NCBI GenBank assembly: GCA_013398275.1
Contig: VZSE01008980.1
Coordinates: 1,004,048-1,068,047 of the forward strand
DNA: 64,000 nt
Source: Promerops cafer
Lineage: Eukaryota > Chordata > Aves > Passeriformes > Nectariniidae
Reading direction: 5' to 3'
Part shown: one piece after another, positions 36,551 through 47,928 of the stretch
Layout: each line of letters starts with the position of its first letter
How positions within the stretch are numbered: position 1 is the first letter of the stretch
Position numbers and translations under genes: made by a program
The notes under the pieces: generated by a model
Seen by the model: only the letters and a program-made list of their open reading frames with translations
Told to the model about the DNA's origin: nothing
Databases searched by the model: none

Positions 36551-36679
36551 CTGTGGTTCCCAGCAGCACAGGAGGGAGGAATGCTGGGGGGCTCCGTGGT
36601 ACCCGGGCTGGAGGCGGCAGGGAGGGAGCGGTGCCAGCATCGCTGCGAGGAGCCGGCGGCAGAGGGCAGTGGAGAAATC

Positions 36680-37010
36680 CCATCTGGCAGAGCTTGTGAG
36701 TGTAATTCACTCCAGCGGGAGACATCCAAGAGACTTTATCAAGTGCAATTGTCCCACTGCGCCTTTCACCTGCACACACTTGCAAGACAGTCTGGAGTGA
36801 CTACAGTGTATCCCTTTACAGTCAGAGCTGAAAGGAGCATTATAAAGGTGAATTAACATTTTAAAAGAACGTAAAAAACCCAGAACTGTTCTAATGATGA
36901 TTAATGGGAAGCTGTAAGGGAGGCCGTGACCTCCCGGTGTCATTAAATGGATTGGCAGGTTTCTGAGCATTAATTATAAATAGCCACAGGAGTTTGAGTG
37001 CTTAGCAGAA
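36680..37010. promoter_or_regulatory. Candidate conserved non-coding element
   Basis: It contains GTGTAATTCACTCC, CTTTATCAAGTGCAATTGTC, AATGATGATTAATGG, GTGTCATTAAATGG and GCATTAATTATAAATAG words in repeat-free DNA. It is proposed only from composition and motif clustering. Confidence 0.33.
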
Positions 37011-38289
37011 CGATGATAAATCCATGACACAGGCACAGGGACAAGGAGCCAGGAGCATGGGGGAACACGTGCCTGTGCGTGCACACGCAGCTTGGCGTGC
37101 AAGGGAACATGGCTTTGCACGTGTGTCACACACAGGAAAGAGGCACAAAGCCAAAAAAAGGTGGAAATGAGTCCGTCTGAGGATACTGCTGTGTTTGGGT
37201 GGAGAGAGAAATGGATAAATGATAAATTAGGCACCACCAGTCAATCACATTTTCTAAATGTTTTATATCCCAAAAGCTATAAAAGCAATATTCCTTTCTG
37301 GCCTTATTGGAGCCATTTCTGGAAGGCAATCACATCTGTTTCCTCGGGGATTTAAGCTAAACTGTGCCTTGGCTTTTTTTTCCTTGCCTTTTTTTTTTTC
37401 CCCTCCCCTTTCTATTTACTCTCTAGCCTGTTACCAAAGCAGGGTCAGAGCATGCATACAAATAGGGAGGAGCAGTGAAAAAACAAACAGCCCTGAACGA
37501 GTGATGAACAGACAAAAAGTGGTTGCAAACTTCTCATGGCAAAGCCACAGCTCCAGTAATCGAGGGCCACACAGATTTGGGGTCGGGCAGCTCCCACGTT
37601 AGTATTTCCTTTGCTTTAATGTGCATCATTCCACAGTTGCACTGATGTTATGGAGATCTGCATCCTGGGGCACTGCTGTGCATCACCTTGGATGTGCTGA
37701 GCCACCCAGCCTGCCTGGGATGTGTGGCACTGCACAGTTCTCTTCCAAGAGCCCTTGGAGAGATGCTCATGGATTAAAGCCCAAGTCCCTCTCTGCATCC
37801 CACAGGGGCCCAGAGCCGCAGCCACGAAGGCAGGTTTGCTCCCTAAAGCAGAAGGTGGGTTTTTGCAGGAGTTCCTTGGAAAGAAAGGATCAGCAAAGCA
37901 TCAGAGCCTGCAGATGGAGGTCGGAATAAACAGGGCATGAATGGAGCGAGGACCTCGGGCTCGTTAATGAGCTCTGCCAGTGAACCACAGCGACTGCAGA
38001 GGGGGAAAGCTCCTCTCGCTGCCAGTGACAGGAATAAAAGGCTCCGGGTGAGATGCCAAAGGGGCAGTCCCATCCCTGGGCATCCAGACCCCCCCTTAGC
38101 ATTCAGGAGAGAGGCTGACCTGGCACAGCTCTGCACCAGCAGCCACATCCCATCACCCAGCTGAAACAGCAGCCCCAGCATCCAACCATGGAGCATTTCC
38201 ACTGGGATTGGGATGCCCATTTCCTCCAGCACCTCTCTGAACTGCTGTTTTATTTCTGCCCACTCTATGGGGAAGCAAAAGCCCAAGCC

Positions 38290-38715
38290 AATCCCCACAC
38301 ACACTAAAATTTAAAATATTCCCGTTTAGATTTAAGTCTCATTACCATGCAGGGCCCTCCTGTATTATTTCAACTGATTGGAATATGGTGGCAAAGGAAT
38401 AAGTTCTCCATACAATTTTCTTCTGATCCTATTAGTTGCAATACAATTACAGTGAATACATCAATTCTTCGTCCCAGCAGCTCCTGGAAAGAGCCACCTA
38501 TTAAAAGCTGGCTTATTAATGGAATTGTACTTCCAGGATTAATCGGGCCACGTTGGCCATTTCCATTTCTCACTCCACAAGTGCTTTTGTTTGCTTAATA
38601 GGCTGAAGTAACTTGAGAATGACACAACTTAGAGCTTCCCCATTTGCTCTGCATATCGCCAGCAAATTTAATATCACTTTCCTTGCTGGCGTCTCCCCGG
38701 GATAAAACCTGGCAC
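38290..38715. promoter_or_regulatory. Candidate conserved non-coding element
   Basis: About 425 bp of even-composition, repeat-free sequence with no CpG. It includes AACTGATTGGAATATGG, CCTATTAGTTGCAATACAAT, GGCTTATTAATGGAATTG, CAGGATTAATCGGG and GCAAATTTAATATCAC. This is one of the blocks I would align first. Confidence 0.42.
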
Positions 38716-40389
38716 GTGCTGCCAAGGAAATCCACCCTGCAGGGTGGGGAGGGGTAGAAGGGGCTTTCTGCCTTTGGCAGAGCCAACAAGGGGAAATTCC
38801 TCATTGATCCAAGGCTTTAAACCCAACGGGAAACGGCAACACCAAAAATATTTGCCAAAGCCTGCTGGGTGAGAGCCACTGGAATATCACCCAATGAGCA
38901 GTTCAAAAGCTTCCCAAAACCCCTCAGAGCATCACCCCCTGCCCAATTTGATGTGGGGGTCCCCTCTGGCCCTCCCTAGTCCCTGCCCAGCCAGTCTCAA
39001 CCAGAGGAAGCCAGTGCCATTCCCCAGCATCATCCCTGCACTTGGAAGCAAGGGTGCTGCTTCCCAGCGCAGATATTCCTGTGGCAGCAAAGTCACTGCA
39101 TGTTGAAGCACGGTAATATAGTATGACTTTTCCCTTTAATGGAATTTTTCTAGCCCACTAGGAAAAAAAGGACTCCATTAGCCATACTACAAAGGCTCCT
39201 ACTTATTAGTATTTTAGAACAGCGGCAAAAACATTTCTTGAATCTAATTATTGCTGACAAATATGAAAATTGAAATCAAAGTTAAATTTTCAGCTACAGT
39301 GCCTCATTCGGCCGCGGCTCGCCCGCTCCCAACGATTGCATCAACACATTTATTCTGCTGAGCAGGCTCCCAGATTGGGCCCCCCCATTCCCTGCAGCCC
39401 ACCCCTCCATCTTCGGAGGCATTAACTCTGACATATTCATCTCCACAGCCAGGCCACGGAACCAACTTCATGTTTACCAGTTGAGCACTGCCAACGGATC
39501 GGAGCGAGGCTTCCAGGGGCTGGAGAGGAAGGGGGTAGAGCTTGCTGCTTGAAGAAGAAAGAGATAGAACTTGCTGCTTTTTTTCTTTTTCCCTCTCCTT
39601 TCTTTTTTAAATTTATTGTTATTTATTTCCAACTTCACTGTCTCCCATCCCCTCCCAACCTGATCTCCAAAAGCGTGATTTTGAATTCCACAAGACAGAG
39701 GATGTGGAAGGGAGGGGAGAATGGAGAGAGGGGGGAAATAAGGAAAAAAAAAAGCCTTGTCAACATATTTCCTTTCTCCTACCTCCCCCCAACATACTGT
39801 AAAAATCAATCCCCTTTGTCATTTTGCTCTGCTTGTGTGAATGTTTAATGGCTGTCGAGGGAGATAATGATTGCTGCTAGGAAATTCATTTCAGATTTGC
39901 TATTTATAAAGTACTTGGTGCTCAGGTGGGAAATTAACATAAGGAAGGGGGAAAGGGACTGAACCAGGGAAAAAAAAGCAGCAGGAGAGGAGGGATGAGA
40001 TGCTGCAGGGCTGGTTGGAACGGGATGGAGCCCAAAGAGAATCTGCATCTGGTCCCACCTCTCCTGGGACAGAGGGAAAAGGTTTGCATGGAGCAAGGAT
40101 GGCACTGCCAGCCCCTTCCCACCCATGGATGCAAGGACACAGAGCCAGGATTATCCCCCAAGTGCCTGGGGGCTTCATCCCCCAAAATCCAGACCACCAG
40201 CCCCAGCAGCACCAATGGTTTGTGCCCCAGCTCCCCCTCCAGCCCCTCATCCCTTTGGATTAACCCCAAACCTCCTCTGAGTCTCCTCTCCCCTCAAAGC
40301 CCATCAGCCTGTTCCCACATGGGATTTTTGAATCCCGAGGGAATTCCCATCTGCAGTCCAGCCAGATCCCACAGCAGAACGCCGCCATT

Positions 40390-41480
40390 GAGTTGCTAAT
40401 TCCTCGTCTCAGAAGTTGCTTTTCACTTTCTGATTTTTCAATAATAGGCTTGGTATGAATCCCTTAAGCTTCTGAAATAAGCTGAAAAACCCTTTTCCAG
40501 CCATTTACATAAACACAAGTGGATCAGAAGGAATAATCATAGTTTATGCATTATTTGGGGGCTTTGGAGATGGTTTCTAATGTGGTGTCAGGTTTTGAAG
40601 CCCAAAACATACAATGGGAAGCGTTGACGTGCGGAAAGGCAGCCCAAAAAGTAAACAATAAATAATACACGTTTTTTTCATGTTGTCTTCAATGACAAGG
40701 CGGTTTTGGCTCTGCCGCTACCCCGGCCTCTAATGGATCACGAATCCTGCTCCTCGCCAGCTTTGTTCCAAAAAGGGCTTCATTAAGAGAGATGTCACTC
40801 ATCCTAAATCCAAATTCACCTCGTGCCAGCCAGCCCTGCCGCTCTCCTGTGCCTTGGCCTGCTATCAAAAACCCCAGTGCTGGCTTTGGGAATTGACTTT
40901 GGAAAACTAAAAGTCTAACGGAGGCACCCTCTGATCTCTAAATACCATCTGTCCTGTAGAAAGGGAATAAAAGCTAAAAACACCCAACCAAGCCAGGAAC
41001 GAAGTGCTATTCACCAGATAACTCCTCTAAGAGGGGAAAAAAAAGCCCCAAACACTAAAAAAGAAAGAGAATATTATGGTATTAATGAACCTTGCTTTGC
41101 TCTGAGGGCCTGCCACGCTTCCAGTGAGGTGGGTCAGGTTTGGCTTTCAAACCAGTTCTTTAAATCAAGAATTCCGTTTCTGGTAAAATGGAAACATTAG
41201 CAAAGGCTCTGTTTTGAAGAAATAACAATACAAAATGGAACAAGGCTGGAGACTCCAGGCTCTTTGATATCGCTGGAATGCGGCCTTCGGAGCTCTTTTT
41301 TTTTTTTTTTTAATCATTTCCCAATCTTTGTACATAAAGCTTCGGCAAGCTCCGAAGAAAATGCTTCAAAAATCAATCCTTACTTTTCCCAGAATTTACT
41401 TTCACTGGGAATTTGTGATTGTTCTTTTTTTTTTATTTCATTTTGGAATTAGAAAAACCTGAAGCATTCTGCTTCGTTTC
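40390..41480. promoter_or_regulatory. Candidate conserved non-coding region
   Basis: About 1.1 kb of AT-rich, repeat-free DNA with words such as TCAATAATAGGCTTGG, CATAGTTTATGCATTATTTG and AACAATAAATAATACACG. It contains a 10-bp inverted repeat (41285-41294 and 41348-41357). Conservation is inferred. Confidence 0.35.
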
Positions 41481-41574
41481 TAATATTACACAATTTCCTG
41501 TGGTATTCCCCACTCCTTAGCAGCTGCTCTCTCCCACCGTGAGTCACTGGAGGACACGAACCAGCCCTATGGAC

Positions 41575-41803
41575 TGAGCTTTTGTGGTTTTCCAAGCTCC
41601 TTTCCAACCCAAATCAGAGTTTCCAGGATCAGCAATGTGCCAGGAAAATACACCATCCCCTCAAGGCCGCGTTGGATGCGGGTTGGAGCAACCCATAGTG
41701 GAACCCGTAGCTCCCCCACAGTGGAAGGTGTTCCTGCCCATGGCAGAGGGTGGAATGAGATGAGATTTAAGCTCCTTTCCAACCAGAACTATTCTGGGAT
41801 CTT
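41575..41803 (+). mobile_element. CR1 LINE 3' fragment(s)
   Basis: A short tail-like piece (CTCCTTTCCAACCCAAATCA, near 41598) precedes a sense copy at 41655-41803: CGTTGGATGCGGGTTGGAGC, then AGTGGAAGGTGTTCCTGCCC, then CTCCTTTCCAACCAGAACTA. About 23 extra bases (AACCCGTAGCTCCCCCACAG and flank) sit between CCATAGTGG and AGTGGAAGG, an unusual insertion repeating AGTGG. Confidence 0.82.
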
Positions 41804-42217
41804 TTTCTGTAATTTCCAAAAAAATCCCTGACAGAACCTGCCCCCATCCTTCCTCCAGGCCAGACCCACCACTGCCCCAGCAGCGAGCACTTGGCACGAG
41901 GCACAGCTCACCCAGTGCATGGAGGTGACCCCTCCATCCCCCTCCAGAGGGTCCTTGGTGCTGTGCTGGGACTGTTCAGTCTGGCAGCACCTCCATCCCC
42001 ATTATCCCCATGGGAAGGCAGAGGGTTCCACGCCAGCTTCCAGCAGTGCTCTAAAGGGAATACTCCGACCACCAGGAATTCAGGCACAGGGGATGCCCGG
42101 AATCCTGACTTGCCCACGCAGCTCCTGTGGAGCATTTCAGAGTCGAGGCTCCCTTTTTTGACTGCCCTGATTAGCAAGCGAAGCATTACTGGGAGGTGGA
42201 GGAAGGGAAAGTAGGAG

Positions 42218-42227
42218 TGGGGGGGGG
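42218..42227. repeat. Poly-G run (10)
   Basis: An uninterrupted run of ten G on the plus strand (C-run in the sense transcript). Confidence 0.95.
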
Positions 42228-42445
42228 CAAGAATGCCAAGAACCAAACACTGTCTTCAGTGGGAACAGCCAACAGGACAAGGGGGCCAAGGGGTCAATTA
42301 ATTTACAAGAGCTTTCAGCATTAGACATATTAATTGTTAGGCGCATCAAAAATCCACGCTCTCCCTCCTGGCGGCAGATAAGAGAGCCCGCAAGGCAGCA
42401 CCTCTGATTTATGATTAACCACGAGCAAGGTGCCTGCTCGGGAAG

Positions 42446-42476
42446 GGGGAGGGAGGGAGGGAGGGAGGGAGGGAGG
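42446..42476 (+). repeat. (GGGA)n tract with quadruplex potential
   Basis: Seven consecutive G-tracts of three or more separated by single A's meet the usual G-quadruplex pattern on the plus strand. The NTM sense transcript would carry the C-rich complement. Confidence 0.92.
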
Positions 42477-42615
42477 CGGCTGCTCCTCCCCCCTGCCAGC
42501 CACAGCTCCAGAGGGGCTGGGCTGTGAGCGATGCAGCGCCTGCAGGATGCACCCGTGGAAGGGCTGCGGGGACTGGAGTGCCCCAAGGGGTGCAGTGACA
42601 AAGGGATCACTCTTT

Positions 42616-43008
42616 GAATCCCAGAACGGTTTGGGCTGGGAAGGGACCTTAAAGATCATCTCATTCCAACCCCCTGCCATGGGCAGGGACACCTTCCACT
42701 AGCCCAGGTTGCTCCAAGCCCCCTCCAGCCTGGCCTTGGACATTCCAGGGATGAGGCAGCCACAGCTTTTCTGGGCAACCTGTTCCAGGACCTCCCCACC
42801 CTCATAGCCAAGAATTTCTTCCTAATATCCCATCTATCTCTGTCCTCTGGAAATGGGAAGCCATCCCTTTCCTTGTCCTGTCCCTCCATCCCTTGTCCCA
42901 AGTCTCTCTCCAGCTCTCCTGGAGCCTCTTTAGGCACTGAAAGGGGCTCTGAGCTCTCCCTGGAGCTTCTCCTCTCCAGGTGAACACCCCCAGCTCTCCC
43001 AGTCTGGT
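42616..43008 (-). mobile_element. CR1 LINE 3' fragment, long copy
   Basis: It starts GAATCCCAGAACGGTTTGGG and runs through GCCATGGGCAGGGACACCTT, AAGAATTTCTTCCTAATATC, CAGCTCTCCTGGAGCCTCTT and CTTCTCCTCTCCAGGTGAAC. It is about 393 bp in complement orientation, very similar in extent to the copy at 27411-27845. Confidence 0.94.
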
Positions 43009-43080
43009 TTTTTTTCCTATAAAAGCTTCTGAAGGCATGAAAAACCCACATGCCAAGCTGTGGGTGCTGGCTGCCAACGG

Positions 43081-43222
43081 GAGACAGAAGCATGGTTTGG
43101 ACTTCCACTACGAAATCCCCAAATCTGGCACCTCGATAATTTTGGCCCCTGTTTGAAACCAAGGGCTCAACTCCAAGTTCAAGTCACAGCTCCAAGCCTT
43201 TGCCATGAGCATCAGAGATGGA
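43081..43222. repeat. Direct duplication B, copy 1
   Basis: It shares TTGGACTTC, AATCCCCAAATCTGGCA, ATTTTGGCCC, GTTTGAAACCA, GCTCAACTCCAAG, CAGCTCCAA and CCTTTGCCATGA in order with 44028-44158. It contains no CR1 sequence, so it is a genuine local duplication or an unnamed repeat family. Confidence 0.85.
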
Positions 43223-44027
43223 TCAGGGCTGGGTCCTGCTGAGTCTAACAGGAGATCTGTCACTGCCTATCAAAGGAGAATGACCAGTAATGCTTAAAAA
43301 ATCCTTTTTCCCCTCTTTAAAGCCCTTGTCCCTTCAACTGGAGAACAAGCAAGGAAACTTTGCCCTTTAATGCCACTACTGAAGTTTGGGAAGCAAAGAC
43401 AAACCCAAATGAAGGTCTTTTTCTGATCCCCATGGCCAAATATTTGCTCCTCACATGGTGTTTCCCAGGCTGAGAAAAGCTGAAGTCCACCTCCACTGTC
43501 TGACTGGAGCTTCCTGGGAAGAGCTCTCCCCATCCACTCCTGGTTTATCACAGAAAACAGCAAGCCCTGCTCACTAACCTGACCTAGATCTGTCAACTGA
43601 TCAATTTTTTCCTGCATGGGGAAAAAATAAAATGGGGAAGAATCACAATATGGGTAATTTTAAGTGAAAACTGCAAGAAAAATCCACAAAGAAGACACTT
43701 CTAATATCAAATGCACTTGTCTCAGACATAAGTCAAAGGAAGACGGGAAAACCATGAGCCAGGGTTATTGTGCTGGCCAAAATTGCTATGTGGAGAAAGG
43801 AGAAAAGGAGCTTTTGTGAAGCACAAGGATATCCCAAAACTGGCTGCAGCCTGCAGAGCACCAGTCTTGTACAGAGGGATGGTCCCTAGGATGGTTCAGT
43901 TTAGTTTTACCAGAGGAGGTTTTTTCCAAGCTCCCAGCTCCCACCCGATCCCCTCTGCTTATCAAACTGATATTTATCTCCTTTTCACCCATGAAGCTCA
44001 TCCCAAATGTGGGAAAGAGGGAGCAGT

Positions 44028-44158
44028 GAGACACCAACTTGGACTTCAGAATCCCCAAATCTGGCAGCTTTGCTCATTTTGGCCCGTTTGAAACCAGGAG
44101 CTCAACTCCAAGCCCGAGCTGCAGCTCCAAACCTTTGCCATGACCATGTGAGATGGAC
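44028..44158. repeat. Direct duplication B, copy 2
   Basis: The second copy lies about 950 bp right of copy 1 in the same orientation, with small indels. The sequences between and beyond the copies show no obvious homology. Confidence 0.85.
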
Positions 44159-44394
44159 GATTTTTTGCCTCCTCACTGACCATCTCCACTGTAGATGGCC
44201 ACAGGCACCTTGTTCCCGTGAGTTTCATGGCCAGTAAACAGCTGCATGTCCTGAAATTTGTGTCAGCACTTATGGGACCTCACAGGTCTCCAGTCCACCA
44301 GTGGGGCTCCTAAACCTGGTGTAGCTGCAACACAAACCTACCCCAGCACCTGCTCCCGTGCTCTAAGGTAATTTATTACACACAACGGAGTTTT

Positions 44395-44436
44395 CATTTC
44401 ATTTTGATTTCATTTTGATTTGTTATCATTTTGATC
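44395..44436. repeat. CATTTTGATTT tandem, about 11-bp unit
   Basis: CATTTTGATTT occurs twice in tandem, flanked by partial units (CATTTC before; TTATCATTTTGATC after). It abuts the hairpin at 44433-44458. Confidence 0.75.
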
Positions 44437-44859
44437 TCCATCTCTTGTGATGGAGATCTCGCCACAACCACAGCACAGAGCAACTACAACAGCTTTACTC
44501 CTCCTTGTATCCTGCCAATCCACTGCTGCGTAACCAGCTCAGCACAGGGGGGCTCCCAGGGAAGCAGCAGTAATCCACACGTGGAAAACCCCACCTGAAA
44601 CTCCACCACCCAAACCAAAATCCCAAGCCCCTTCCCAGCACTGTGGGTGCCATCCAGCGTTTTGCACAGTGCACCTGCTTTCCAGAGGTCTGCTCGGGTT
44701 CCTGTTTGCTCTGATGCACCTTAAAACTGTGCCAGTCAATCCCACGTGGTGGCCTCATTTCCAGAGGTGCTGATACCTCCTCCCAGCCCCGCTGGGAATC
44801 AACAGGAATTCCAGATGTTCAGCCACGCTCAAATCCAGCCATCGAGCAGGCAGAGTGCA

Positions 44860-45100
44860 TTCCCCTCCTTTTATGTACTGCATATAACTGGGTTATCTAA
44901 TCATGTAGGTATTGATTATTACTGTTATTACCTATTAAATAGCTATTTTCTGCTGTTGGGGTGAATATCACGTTTTATTGACCCGCACGATAACTATTAA
45001 CCACATCTAATATTTTTCCCGAGGACCAATAAATCCGGGCATTCACAAAAAGATGTCGATACACGTAATTTTTCTTATACACATTCATTAGTGCAATTAC
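44860..45100. promoter_or_regulatory. Candidate conserved non-coding element
   Basis: A repeat-free AT-rich block about 3.7 kb downstream of NTM exon 1. It carries GGGTTATCTAATCATG, TATTGATTATTACTG, ATTACCTATTAAATAG, CCAATAAATCCGGGC and TTCATTAGTGCAATTACC. Dense homeodomain-type words suggest an intronic enhancer. Confidence 0.42.
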
Positions 45101-47103
45101 CTCCTGCACGAGCTGCCGGGAGCTTTCCCCTCACCCCTCCACTGAGAGAAAATTCTCACAGGATGCGTAACCCCAACGCAGATTCCAAATGCTGCCCTTC
45201 CTGAGGGGAAGCACCCAGCCTCTCCTCCCTGTGGATGTGTCCCTGGGTCAGATCCAGCCTTTCCATCACACACCAGCACAGCCTGTCTCACTTTGGGAAT
45301 TATCTGCATCCCAGCCACATCGAACGAGCGAATAATTCTTTCGGATGAGGAACACTCTGTGTAGGATGTTGACACATGCTATTATTTTACATACCTATTT
45401 CAGCTTGTATGCTTATTAGAATAAGGTCTTTATGCTAATTTGTAAATCAAATTCCCATAATTCTTGGCTTACTGATGCTAAAGGCCCAGCTAAATCTTCT
45501 ATGACCTTTTAGCCTGGTTAATCCTTTTACGCGTGGCTGAGTGAAGAGTTTTCTTGTCTCTTCCACTCCCGAGTGCTGGGGTGAGATTTTTGCCTCTTCC
45601 TCAAGAAATCCAGGTGGGCTGTGAGTCAGGGACACAGGGCACATGTGAGGACACCCCTTTACTTTGAGCCAGGGAAAGGGGGAAGAGAAAACGCTGCTGC
45701 CTTGTCCCTGTGTGAGGATATTTCGGATTTTCATTGCTGCTATTTAAAAATCACACAGAAGACACAGAGCAAACACAATGAGAGCTCTGTTGCCAAATTG
45801 CCACTCACTTCCCAACGCCCGGGGCTATCCCAGCCCTCTGCAGCCTCCCCTCTTCCCATCTCCTTTCCCAAGTTGTGGCTGGACATTTTCAGGCTCCATC
45901 TTTCTTGTGAGTGGATGCAATGGACACCTCCAGCTCCTTCCCAAGGGGATGCAGCATCCAAGAAATGCCCCAGCCTCTCTCTCCAGCACCAGCACCCAAC
46001 ATCTCCCTCGGTGTCCAACCACGCTGGACATTCCAGGGCTCAGGGGGCTCCCTCCTGACAGACACAACACTCAACAGCTCCCATTTTAGGGCCACAATTC
46101 CACAAATCCAACAAATCTACAAAATTTCTACAAAAGCGAATCTACAAAACGCGGAGGGCCCACAGATGTTTGCACAAATGCAGGTGGTCAAACGCTTCTG
46201 AAGTACCCCACTTCACGCTCCACTTTCCTTTCAAGCACACTCACAAACCACTTTTCTTATTGTTTGTTTGGCTGGAAATAGGGAAATGACCTGGAGTATG
46301 GATGAACCGCTGCAGAGGGCAGCACACATCTCCCGAGATATTTGGAGGAGATTTGTGCAAAACAGTTTTCCTGCATGACAATAATTTTTACGTTTTCAAA
46401 CACAAGCCAGCTCCACTTCTGGACACCAAATGAGGGAGAAAACGGATGAATTCCAAAAACTACTGTGATTATCAGAAGAATTCATGAAGCAGAAGCACAT
46501 TACTGCTGATTTTCAGCACTGCATGAAAACCTATATATTACCTTGGGGTTGAATGAACCCAAATTTCTCAAAACTCTCTTTAAAAGTTTGTGCTAAAATA
46601 CAGAATTATTTGTAGGGTGTTTTGGTGTTTTTTTAATGACTCTTAAATAAAATGATGCAAGAAAAAAAAACTCCCAAGGAGACTCCTTCCCTCCAACAAT
46701 GCAGCAAGTCCCAGCCCAAAAAAGGCCCTAACTTTTTGCTGCCAAAGGCTGCCCTGTGCAATATTTCACCCTGCTCCCCACAGCTCTGCCCTGGGTCCTC
46801 CCCAGACCACGGAGCAACGTGGTTCCCTGCTTTTCCTCACTCCAGGGGTGACTCAGGGACTTCTGGCACCCACATCAGATTCCTGCAAGGCAGGGAATTG
46901 GGGTATTTTGGGCTTAGGGAGGCAGCGCATTCCTCCCCACTGCTCTGCTGCCTAGGAGAGTTGTAAAAATAATAAATAAATAAAAAACCAACTACTTTTT
47001 GATCTGGAAGCTTTGATAGGAGCAGGGAGAGGAAGCAGGAAGGATGACCAGAGGCATGGAATAAGACTGCAAGGAAGCCAAGTCAAGAGCCCCAAAGCAA
47101 GCA

Positions 47104-47140
47104 TTAAAAAATAATAAAATAATGAAATAATAAAACAAAT
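47104..47140. repeat. AT-rich (AATAAA-like) simple repeat
   Basis: AATAATAAAATAATGAAATAATAAAAC runs are low-complexity. A similar (AAAT)n tract lies at 46966-46985. Confidence 0.85.
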
Positions 47141-47678
47141 GAAGCACAAATTCTGATCAGGAGAAGTGGGGAGGGAAAGGTGCAGCTTCCTCCCTCTCCT
47201 GGGAAGCCCCGACCCTTCACACCCCAGCCGGGCTCCCTGCAGGGGTGGCAGCCCAGGGGCCGGGGCTCGCAGCCCGGGGAAGCCCCTGGGATGCGGGAAT
47301 GACGGCACGCCAAGCGGGGAGCCGCGGCCCCGGGAGAGGGAGAGCGGGAGGAAGGCGAAGAGGAGCGATGCCTTGGCGTGTGATGTGCATGTTAAGCAGC
47401 CTGTGCCGGTCGATACGGAACGGGGGTCTCTCCCCCCGCAGGAGCGGGCCCGGCCTGCCCAGCAGAGAGAAGTTTGTGCTGGGAGACACCCAGCCACCAT
47501 CTCTGCCCGCACCGCAGCCCCCAGCCCCACACCCGCGGGGCTTCCAGAGCCCACCCGAGTCCTGCTGCAGCGCACCTCGGCACACGGGGGACGAGGTTGG
47601 GCTGCTTTGGACATTCCCAGCCTTCGGTGGGCACCTCGGAGCGGCGCAGAGGTAGCTGGATCCGGCTGTGGAGGAGGA

Positions 47679-47880
47679 GGTGCATTCACCCCCCCGGGGT
47701 GCATCCATCCTCAGGAACACCTACATTCCCCCCCGGGAACGCCTGCATCCCCCCCGCGGTGCATCCGTCTCGCCCCGGAACGCTCGCACCGCCCCGGGGG
47801 TGCATCCGTGCTCCAGAGAGCGCCTGCATCCCCTCCCGGGGTGCATCCATTTCCCCGACAAGTGCCCGCATCCCGCCCCG
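47679..47880. repeat. GC-rich GCATCC minisatellite, about 41-bp period
   Basis: The motif GGTGCATYC recurs at 47679, 47698, 47758, 47799 and 47840, giving spacings of 19, 60, 41 and 41. This fits a degenerate 41-bp unit built from two half-units of about 20 bp, each carrying GCATCC followed by a C-run and CCGG. The array lies inside the CpG island, about 0.8 kb into intron 1 on the sense (minus) strand. Confidence 0.7.
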
Positions 47881-47928
47881 CAGCCCGGTACCAGCCGCCC
47901 CCCGCGCACGGCGCGGCAGCCCCTGGCG

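Larger units (their letters stand above)
36551..41574. other. Non-coding intronic DNA rich in conserved-looking AT blocks
   Basis: Five kilobases with no CR1 insertion. The blocks at 36680-37010, 38290-38715, 39105-39360 and 40390-41480 are AT-rich and repeat-free, with many TAAT/ATTA words. T-rich tracts lie at 37372-37400 and 39575-39620. No exon is supported. Confidence 0.5.
44159..47204. other. Non-coding intronic DNA left of the CpG island
   Basis: No exon or CR1 is recognised. It includes a CATTTTGATTT tandem (44395-44436), a perfect hairpin (44433-44458), a conserved-looking AT block (44860-45100) and AT-rich simple repeats at 46966-46985 and 47104-47140. Confidence 0.5.

Noticed and set aside
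47428..47445. Splice-acceptor-like CTCTCCCCCCGCAG on the plus strand
   Set aside because: Pyrimidine-AG strings are expected by chance in C-rich CpG-island DNA; no open frame or donor supports an antisense exon.
46952..47704. 250-codon minus-strand frame
   Set aside because: It crosses AT simple repeats and the CpG island edge; the hydrophobic and low-complexity ends come from those features rather than from a protein family.
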